Shown: positions 58,455 through 64,000 of the stretch, in pieces
Layout: every line of letters starts with the position of its first letter
Position numbering within the stretch: the first letter of the stretch is position 1
Source of the DNA: UBA7672 sp965279085
GTDB lineage: Bacteria > Pseudomonadota > Alphaproteobacteria > Caulobacterales > Hyphomonadaceae
DNA length: 64,000 nt
Direction: 5' to 3'
Assembly: GCA_965279085.1 (NCBI GenBank)
Contig: OZ257149.1
Coordinates: forward strand, 3,720,001 to 3,784,000
Position numbers and translations under genes: made by a program
The notes under the pieces: model-generated
What the model was told of the DNA's origin: nothing
What the model saw: only the letters and a program-made list of their open reading frames with translations
The model's database searches: none

Positions 58455-59456
58455 CTAGTAGAGCTCGTTCTTGTAGTTGGTCTTGAGGCCGGCGGCGACG
58501 AGGCCGCGATTGACCGCGAGGCGCATGGCGGTCGCGGCGACGCCCTGTTCCTTGTTCAGCTTCACGTGCGCGACGAAGGCTTCGGCCGGGTCGATCTTGG
58601 GCGCAGCGATTGGCGTGGACCATGGCGCGGCGCGTTGCAGGGCGGGGCTGTGCGAGACAAGCGGGCGGACACCGTCGATCTGCGTGGCGAGCTTTGGCGT
58701 CTTTTCTTCGACGGTGAAGGCGGAGCGGATGGCCTCGCTGGTGGTGAGATGGGCCTGGCCAGTGAAGATTGCGGCGGAGGATGCGCCCGGGACGATGGCC
58801 ATGGCGGCGATGTGCGGGTTCTCGATGATGTTGCGATAGCCGAAGGCGAGCTTGTTGCCGGGGCGCTCGGCGAGCGTGGCTTGTTCGCCGTCGAGGCGGA
58901 TGAGCATGCCGGCGGGATCGCCCTTCGGGCTGATGTCGATGAGGCCGCGCTTGTCCATCGTCGCGAGCGCGAGAAAGCGGGTGGCGTTGACGAAGGCTGT
59001 TGGGTCTGTCGGCGTGGCGGCTGGCTTCGCGTTCCAGAAGTCCGAGCGGATGAGCGCCTTGGCGCAGTGGATGAAGCATTCCTCGATGGCGATCTCGACT
59101 TCGGCGTTGCTGCGCGATTTCACGCGGCCGTTGGCGCGGAGTGTTTCGCCGATGCCGGGGACGAGGCAGAGCACGCCGGCGCCTTCGCCGGGCTCGGGCA
59201 GGCTGGGTTCGTCGAGCGCATCAAGGGGCAGGACGAACGTGTTCGCGTCTTTCGCGCGGGCGAAGCCTGCTGCGCCGCCGGCGAGCGTGACGCACGGGCC
59301 ATCGGTCTTGCCGACGCCGACGAAGGCGAGGGTGGACTGGGCGATCCAGTCGGCCGCGCTGGCATCGAGATGGTCGATGACCTTCATCTTCACGCCGAGC
59401 GGCGGCGTGCCAACTGTGGCTTCGAGTTGCTCGATGGAGGCGATGCGATCGGTCAT
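58455..59456 (-). CDS. Pyridoxamine 5'-phosphate oxidase-like protein, two split-barrel domains
   Basis: 333 residues. The second half (FLALATMDKRGLIDISPKGDPAGM, then YRNIIENPHIAAMAIVPG) is a clear flavin-binding split barrel, and the first half (STLAFVGVGKTDGPCVTLAG) looks like a degenerate copy. Such proteins are often called PNPOx-like with unknown substrate. It may be a flavoreductase or a general-stress-type protein. Confidence 0.8.
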   Translation of the reverse strand: MTDRIASIEQLEATVGTPPLGVKMKVIDHLDASAADWIAQSTLAFVGVGKTDGPCVTLAGGAAGFARAKDANTFVLPLDALDEPSLPEPGEGAGVLCLVPGIGETLRANGRVKSRSNAEVEIAIEECFIHCAKALIRSDFWNAKPAATPTDPTAFVNATRFLALATMDKRGLIDISPKGDPAGMLIRLDGEQATLAERPGNKLAFGYRNIIENPHIAAMAIVPGASSAAIFTGQAHLTTSEAIRSAFTVEEKTPKLATQIDGVRPLVSHSPALQRAAPWSTPIAAPKIDPAEAFVAHVKLNKEQGVAATAMRLAVNRGLVAAGLKTNYKNELY

Positions 59457-59545
59457 GAGGGCACGATGCCCGAGTTGAGAATAAGTCGCAACTAGGAAGT
59501 TGAGTGCCGCACGACTCCTTCACCGGGCTGGGTTATTCAGCGCGC

Positions 59546-60676
59546 ATGGACACGTTCGAGGCGGATGCAGTCGTGATCGGGGCGGGAGCCGTGGGGCTCT
59601 CGTGCGCGCGTGCGTTGGCGCTGAAGGGGCGCGAGGTGCTGGTGCTGGAAGCGGCCAGCGCGATCGCGACGGAGACGTCGTCACGCAATTCCGAAGTCAT
59701 CCATGCCGGGCTTTATTATCCGACGGGATCGTTGAAGGCGCGGCTGTGCGTCGAGGGACGGCGGAAGCTTTACGAGTATTGCGCGGCCCATGGCGTCGAG
59801 GCGCACAAGTGCGGGAAGCTTGTGGTTGCCGTTGACGATGGCGAGGCGGCGGCGACGCCGGCGCTGTTGCAGAAGGCGCTGGCGAACGGGGTGGAGGGCT
59901 GCCATCTGATCGATGGCGCGGAGGCGCGGCGGCTGGAGCCGGCGCTATCGCCCGAAGTGCGCGTGGCCATCCATTCGGAAACAAGCGGGCTGTTCGACAG
60001 CCACGGGTATTTCCTGGCGCTGCAGGGCGAGTTCGAGGATCGCGGCGGGAATCTGGTGCTCGATACGCCCGTGGTGCGCGGCGCGGTCACGAAGGATGGG
60101 ATCGAGATCGAGACGGGCGGGGCGTCGCCCTCGCGCATCAAGGCGCGGACGGTGGTGAATGCGGCGGGGCATCATGCGTTGCCGGTGGCGCGCCTGATCG
60201 AGGGCGGACCGAAATACACTGGCGTGCGGATGTACTGGGTGAAGGGGTCGTACTTTGTTGCGAGCGGCCGGGCGGCGTTTGCGCGGCTGATCTATCCGAT
60301 GCACAATTCGGCGACGCAGGGGCTGCACCTCGCCATCGATCTTGGCGGGCGAACGCGGTTGGGGCCGGATGCGGAATGGCTGCCGGAAGGATCGAAGCCG
60401 CCGTTCGACTATGAGGTCGATCCGGCGCGATCCGAGCATTTCTATCGCGAGGTTCGCCGCTATTGGCCGGGCCTGAAGGACGGCGCGCTGTCGCCGGACT
60501 ATTCGGGCGTGCGGCCGAAGATCGTCGGCAAGGGCCAGCCGAGCGCAGACTTCCTGATCGACGGGCCGGAGGCGCATGGCGTTGCGGGCCTCGTGAACCT
60601 GATCGGGATCGAAAGCCCGGGGCTGACGAGTTCGTTGGCGATTGGGGAGATGGTTGCGGGGATGGTTGGCCAGTAA
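59546..60676 (+). CDS. FAD-dependent oxidoreductase, L-2-hydroxyglutarate/glycine oxidase (DAO) family
   Basis: 376 residues. FAD-binding GxGxxG in AVVIGAGAVGLSCARAL, and NSEVIHAGLYYPTGSLKARLCVEGRR, NAAGHHALPVARL and GLVNLIGIESPGLTSSLAIG, as in L-2-hydroxyglutarate dehydrogenase-like enzymes. These oxidise hydroxy acids or amino acids. It stands alone. The ATG at 59546 fits the FAD motif; an upstream ATG at 59504 adds 14 unlikely residues. Confidence 0.92.
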   Translation: MDTFEADAVVIGAGAVGLSCARALALKGREVLVLEAASAIATETSSRNSEVIHAGLYYPTGSLKARLCVEGRRKLYEYCAAHGVEAHKCGKLVVAVDDGEAAATPALLQKALANGVEGCHLIDGAEARRLEPALSPEVRVAIHSETSGLFDSHGYFLALQGEFEDRGGNLVLDTPVVRGAVTKDGIEIETGGASPSRIKARTVVNAAGHHALPVARLIEGGPKYTGVRMYWVKGSYFVASGRAAFARLIYPMHNSATQGLHLAIDLGGRTRLGPDAEWLPEGSKPPFDYEVDPARSEHFYREVRRYWPGLKDGALSPDYSGVRPKIVGKGQPSADFLIDGPEAHGVAGLVNLIGIESPGLTSSLAIGEMVAGMVGQ

Positions 60677-60803
60677 GCACGCCCTCGTCCTTCGAGACGA
60701 GCCCTTCGGGCTCTCCTCAGGATGAGGGCTGAACTGCAGTTGGCCCCATAGCCCTCATCCTGAGGAGCCTGCGAAGCAGGCGTCTCGAAGGACGAGGGCG
60801 CGC
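60677..60803. repeat. Large inverted repeat element
   Basis: The first half (GCACGCCCTCGTCCTTCGAG onward) is the approximate inverse complement of the second (to CGAAGGACGAGGGCGCGC), with internal hairpins (GAGCCCTTCGGGCTC; GCCTGCGAAGCAGGC). This type of palindromic repeat occurs many times in alphaproteobacterial genomes between genes. It follows the FAD-oxidoreductase stop directly. Confidence 0.9.
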
Positions 60804-60884
60804 TCGCAAGCAGCGGAAAAATCAGCAGAAATCCACGCCTTGCGCTGGCCCGGCACGGCGCGTATACCCCTGCGCCTCAACCTT

Positions 60885-60961
60885 GGTGGGATAGCTCAGC
60901 CGGTTAGAGCGCAGGACTCATAATCCTGAGGTCCCCGGTTCGATTCCGGGTCCCACTACCA
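60885..60961 (+). tRNA. tRNA with CAT anticodon, probably elongator Met
   Basis: 77 bases including CCA. Acceptor GGTGGGA/TCCCACT, D arm GCTC...GAGC, anticodon stem CAGGA/TCCTG with loop CTCATAA (anticodon CAT at 60919-60921), T stem CCCGG/CCGGG with TTCGATT loop. It lacks the GGG/CCC anticodon stem and the mispaired first base pair of an initiator tRNA. Pairs 4 and 5 of the acceptor are G-C rather than the C-G preferred by TilS, which favours Met over the lysidine-modified Ile2. The first pair is a G-T wobble. Confidence 0.9.
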
Positions 60962-60982
60962 AACTTCCCTGCCACAAACACA

Positions 60983-61009
60983 AACGGCCCGGATGATCTC
61001 CGGGCCGTT
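60983..61009. terminator. Hairpin between the tRNA and the H-NS-like gene
   Basis: A perfect 10-bp stem (AACGGCCCGG with CCGGGCCGTT) and a seven-base loop. On both strands only broken T runs follow (TTTGCGTTT; TTTGTGTTTG). It could end transcription from either side, for the tRNA or for the convergent gene. Confidence 0.6.
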
Positions 61010-61031
61010 GGCGTTTGCGTTTCAGGCAAAG

Positions 61032-61376
61032 CTATTTGACCAGAAACTTGTCGCGCTTCTCGCCTTTGCGTTCGAGAGACTTGAGCCATTTCGGCGTTGG
61101 GCCGCGGCCGGTGTAGATCTCGCCGTTGGGGCCAACATATTTCGGCTTGAGCTTCACGCCCTTGTCCGAACGCTGGCGGCGTCCGCCGCTGCCTCCGCCT
61201 TTACCGAGAAGTTCGTCGAGGCTGTAGCCCTTCGACTGGGCCAGCGCTTTCAGCGCGTTCAGCGTTTCACCGCGCTCTTCATCCTTCTTCGCGGCGATCG
61301 CCTTCTGTACGCGCGCGGCGAGTTCGTTGAGATCCGACAGCGAGAGATTGTCGATGTTGGGAAGACGCGAGGCCAT
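61032..61376 (-). CDS. H-NS/HvrA-family nucleoid protein
   Basis: 114 residues. N-terminal dimerising coiled coil (LSDLNELAARVQKAIAAKKDE), then a flexible Gly/Arg linker and the DNA-binding end VKLKPKYVGPNGEIYTGRGPTPKWLKSL, which carries the core TGRGPTPKW of H-NS proteins. It should bind AT-rich DNA and silence genes; the AT-richer island at 48.6-51 kb is the kind of DNA it would coat. Start at the ATG giving MASRLPN. Confidence 0.92.
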   Translation of the reverse strand: MASRLPNIDNLSLSDLNELAARVQKAIAAKKDEERGETLNALKALAQSKGYSLDELLGKGGGSGGRRQRSDKGVKLKPKYVGPNGEIYTGRGPTPKWLKSLERKGEKRDKFLVK

Positions 61377-61501
61377 GACCACCCTTTATGCTTTGAGGAT
61401 ATGTGCGCGAATCTTGTCCAACCCAGACTGGGCAATATACCGGCGCCAATCACATTCCAAGAATTATCTATGGTAACGCGAACGGTAATTGTATTTGCGC
61501 T

Positions 61502-62335
61502 TCAGGCGAGACGGCGCGCGTGCCAGTCCATGTGGTCGGCGATGAATGACGCCATGAAGAAATAGGAATGGTCGTAGCCGTGCTGCATGCGCAGCGTGAG
61601 CTTTTGTCCGGCCTCGCGGCAGGCCTGTTCAAGCAGTTCTGGCTTGAGCTGGTCCTTGAGGAACTGGTCGGCGAGGCCCTGGTCGACGAGAATGTCGTCG
61701 TAATAGCCGTGCGCGGTTCCGGCGCGCAGGAGTTCGCATGTGTCGTGATCGGCCCATTTGGCGCGATCGGGGCCGAGATAGGCGGTGAAGGCTTTCTGGC
61801 CCCACGGGCAGTTCACCGGCGATGCGATGGGCGCGAAGGCGGAGACGGAGCGGAACAGGTCCGGGTGGCGCAGCGCAAGCGTGAGCGCGCCGTGGCCCCC
61901 CATGGAGTGGCCGGAGATTCCCGTCTTCACGGGATCAGCCGGGAAGTTCGCGCGGATCAGCGGGATGAGATCGCGCGTGATGTAGGTCTCCATCTGGAAG
62001 TGCGGCTTCCAGGGAGACTGCGTAGTGTCGACATAGAAGCTGGCGCCTTGCCCGAGATCGTAGGCGGGATCGTTGGCAACATTGTCGCCGCGCGGGGACG
62101 TATCGGGCGCGACGACGATCATGCCATGTGCGGCGGCGGACGGATAAGCGCCAGCCTTGGTGGTGAAATTGTCTTCAGTGCAGGTGAGGCCGGAGAGCCA
62201 GAGCAGGACGGGGAAGGGGCCGGGGCCTTCGGGCGTGAAGACGCTGAACGTCATCGGCGTGTTGGTGGCGCCGCTGTGATGGCGGCAGTAGCGCAGCTCG
62301 CCGCCGCAGACGCGATGGGTCTTGAGCGTTTCCAT
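61502..62335 (-). CDS. fghA: S-formylglutathione hydrolase
   Basis: 277 residues. Hydrolyses S-formylglutathione to formate and glutathione in formaldehyde detoxification. Esterase-D motifs: LLWLSGLTCTEDNF, MIVVAPDTSPRGDN, the nucleophile Ser in SGHSMGGHGALT, Asp in DILVDQGLADQF and His in QHGYDHSYFF. The preferred ATG at 62335 has GGAG before it; one at 62347 overlaps the upstream stop. No formaldehyde dehydrogenase gene is in the window. Confidence 0.95.
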   Translation of the reverse strand: METLKTHRVCGGELRYCRHHSGATNTPMTFSVFTPEGPGPFPVLLWLSGLTCTEDNFTTKAGAYPSAAAHGMIVVAPDTSPRGDNVANDPAYDLGQGASFYVDTTQSPWKPHFQMETYITRDLIPLIRANFPADPVKTGISGHSMGGHGALTLALRHPDLFRSVSAFAPIASPVNCPWGQKAFTAYLGPDRAKWADHDTCELLRAGTAHGYYDDILVDQGLADQFLKDQLKPELLEQACREAGQKLTLRMQHGYDHSYFFMASFIADHMDWHARRLA

Positions 62336-62346
62336 TGTGCGCTCCA

Positions 62347-62787
62347 TCAGCTTGTGGGGCAGTCCATCTTCTGGTCGGCGGGTATGCCGCTGAAGCCGGT
62401 GACGCGCCAGCCATCGGCGAATTTGCGCAGGCGATAGATGCTGGCGCGATCCTTCGGGGGCATGAAGGAGCCATCGGTCTTGAGGCGGATGTAGCGGAGT
62501 TCGACCTGGCCGGTGTCGGCGGTGAGGACGCAACCCTTGATGCCCTGAACGTCCGACTTGTCGTAGCCCTGCGCCTTGAGGCGATCGAACTCGGCCTTCA
62601 TGCCGGCTTCGGTGCTCCACGCGTGATTGCCATCCAGCCGGTAGTAGCGCGCGGTGATCGCGGCCGCGTCGCGGGCGTTCCAGCGCTCAAGATACTCCGC
62701 CATTAAGGCTTCCATGTCGGCCTTGTCGTCGGCATGGGCGGGGGCAACAAGCGCAAGCGACAGGAAGGCGGCTAGCATTGCTCTCAT
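62347..62787 (-). CDS. Secreted NTF2-like (DUF4440-type) protein
   Basis: 146 residues with a Sec signal (MRAMLAAFLSLALVAPAHAD). The mature part, ADMEALMAEYLERWNARDAAAITARYY through WRVTGFSG, has the helix-strand order of NTF2-like folds. Its function is unknown. The stop overlaps or abuts the fghA start, so they may share a transcript. Confidence 0.78.
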   Translation of the reverse strand: MRAMLAAFLSLALVAPAHADDKADMEALMAEYLERWNARDAAAITARYYRLDGNHAWSTEAGMKAEFDRLKAQGYDKSDVQGIKGCVLTADTGQVELRYIRLKTDGSFMPPKDRASIYRLRKFADGWRVTGFSGIPADQKMDCPTS

Positions 62788-62869
62788 GTCGTTGTCCTCT
62801 CACGGGTCTATCGACCGTAGAAGAGCCGGATGACATCGGCAATGCAGGCAATTGTGGGAGCGGGCCAGT

Positions 62870-64000
62870 CTAGCTCTTCGGCGCGGGTGCGTCGCCGACG
62901 GACTTGCCGCGGGGCCGAAGAAGGGCGGTAAGACGCTTGCGGGCCGTGCCGGTGTGCTTCTCGGTGAACTGACTGAAGAACCATCCGGTGGCGATCATCA
63001 CGAGCGTGATACCAAACGCGATGGCAATTGATTCCACACCCGGCGTGAAGACGTGGCCAGCAAGCAGGGTGCTGGCGAGGAACATCAGTACGGGAAAGTG
63101 GACTACATAAAGCGAGAATGAAGCGCGCGCGCCAAAGATCGACAGCGGATGCAGGATCTTCGGCAGGCCCACGTCGAAGACGATCACGGAAGCGAGCAGA
63201 AGGCTGAAGCCTATGCCGACGATGAGGCCGTCAACGACCCAGGAGATGGGCATGGCCCGCGTGACGCCGATGCAGGCGAGGAACACCACGAAAGCGATCG
63301 CCGTGCATCCGAAGCGAACAGAATTCTTCGTCTTCCTCATGGTTGCGCCGACGCGGTCAGTAACGACGTAAACTGCCGAGCCCAGGAGCCAGATCAGGAA
63401 GCCTTCTGTGACGTTCGAGTGAGTGAAGAGCACCATGGTGGCCAGCGCGAGAATCGTCATCACCGAGAAGCGCATCCGGAAGGCCAGCAGGATCGCCGGG
63501 AACCAGATATAGTACCAAAATTCGTTGGCGAGGCTCCACAACGGGCCGTTCGATCCGAACGTGGGCACGTAGATATTCTGGAGGAATACGAGGTTACCGA
63601 AGAAGCTTTTGGGGCTCAGCGCTGTCGCGATATCGACGTTCTCAGCCGTGATGAAGTCGAAATCGGAATACCGAGGGAAATTGAAAGCAAAGCGGCCGGA
63701 GACGTCGAGCAACAGGCCGATCAGCAGGGCGGGGATCAGCACGATCCAGAGCCGCGACATGCGGTCGATCAGATAATTGCGCCAGGTCCACCCGCCACTA
63801 TTTACCCTTCGCAGGATGGTGGCTGTGATCCAGTAACCGCTTATGACGAAGAAGATGCGCACGGCGTCGGCGCCGAAGCCAGCGGTCCAGTACACTGGAC
63901 GCCAGGCGTTATGTTCCGGGGCAAAAGCAGGAACAACTATGTACCATACGTGCGACCACACCACCGCAAGCGCTGCCAGAAAGCGCATGAGGTCGATCGT
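62870..64000 (-). CDS. Acyltransferase family 3 (OafA/YrhL-like), 5' end outside the window
   Basis: About ten membrane segments. The open frame runs to the end of the window as T-I-D-L-M-R-F-L-A-A-L-A-V-V-W-S-H, the conserved start region of acyltransferase-3 proteins (IDxLRFxAAxxVxxxH). The ATG at 63988 is therefore internal and the true start lies beyond base 64000. Such enzymes O-acetylate polysaccharides. The catalytic-type His is in VVWSHVW. Confidence 0.9.
   Translation of the reverse strand, partial: TIDLMRFLAALAVVWSHVWYIVVPAFAPEHNAWRPVYWTAGFGADAVRIFFVISGYWITATILRRVNSGGWTWRNYLIDRMSRLWIVLIPALLIGLLLDVSGRFAFNFPRYSDFDFITAENVDIATALSPKSFFGNLVFLQNIYVPTFGSNGPLWSLANEFWYYIWFPAILLAFRMRFSVMTILALATMVLFTHSNVTEGFLIWLLGSAVYVVTDRVGATMRKTKNSVRFGCTAIAFVVFLACIGVTRAMPISWVVDGLIVGIGFSLLLASVIVFDVGLPKILHPLSIFGARASFSLYVVHFPVLMFLASTLLAGHVFTPGVESIAIAFGITLVMIATGWFFSQFTEKHTGTARKRLTALLRPRGKSVGDAPAPKS

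Noticed and set aside
1..64000. CRISPR array, insertion sequences or prophage
   Set aside because: No regularly spaced direct repeats, no transposase or integrase gene, and only one isolated terminase-like protein.

Overview
This is a GC-rich chromosomal segment from an alphaproteobacterium. Gene content and order (lptM-like gene, lysA and a TIGR02302-type gene in series, ftsEX, metX-metW, a chorismate-mutase-like gene with hisC and tyrC, phaR opposite phaB) fit Caulobacterales/Hyphomonadaceae best. A cluster of GANTC sites, the recognition sequence of the CcrM methylase, agrees with that. The exact genus cannot be read from the sequence. Most genes are ordinary housekeeping genes with alphaproteobacterial synteny. 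There is no prophage, insertion sequence, CRISPR array or rRNA. One tRNA (CAT anticodon) is present.

Layout. 1-6.4 kb: the 3' part of thrS, three glycosyltransferases, a small membrane protein and a small HTH protein. 6.4-7.6 kb: a stretch nearly free of genes with a GANTC cluster, tandem repeats and a palindromic intergenic element. 7.6-12 kb: an AT-richer membrane protein, an M20 peptidase, a prolyl-hydroxylase-like enzyme and an ankyrin protein. 12-17 kb: phaR/phaB, a secreted protein, a cupin, gloB, a methyltransferase and a P-II gene. 17.1-20.3 kb: a three-gene operon of two membrane-anchored TIR proteins flanking a secreted two-repeat protein. A decayed copy of the 3' end of the second TIR gene lies at 22.1 kb, beyond an alpha/beta hydrolase gene. 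22-28.7 kb: dipeptidase, metW/metX, the hisC-tyrC operon and a small conserved protein. 28.7-33 kb: plsC, a DUF218 protein, ftsX-ftsE, a zinc-ribbon protein and a phosphoribosyltransferase. 33-41.7 kb: a TIGR02302-like protein, lysA, a secreted protein, an lptM-like lipoprotein, cytochrome b561, GNAT, argH and a TlpA-like lipoprotein. 41.8-48.6 kb: tandem paralogous secreted proteins, a MORN protein, twin mini-lipoproteins and uvrB. 48.6-51.1 kb: an AT-richer island with a membrane-anchored trypsin-like protease. 51.3-57 kb: an orphan terminase-small-subunit-like protein, an NTF2-like protein and an Lrp-type regulator divergent from a fused indolepyruvate oxidoreductase. 56.7-64 kb: GIY-YIG protein, dodecin, GFA/CENP-V protein, PilZ, PNPOx-like protein, FAD oxidoreductase, tRNA, H-NS-like protein, fghA, a secreted NTF2-like protein and a partial acyltransferase.

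The two accessory systems worth most attention are the TIR operon and the protease island. In the TIR operon, cytoplasmic TIR domains keep the glutamate aligned with the NADase catalytic residue, and they are joined through a single membrane segment to extracytoplasmic domains. In the island, the charge pattern places a complete His-Asp-Ser protease on the cytoplasmic face of the membrane. Palindromic intergenic elements occur at 6.8, 39.6, 56.6, 57.4 and 60.7 kb.
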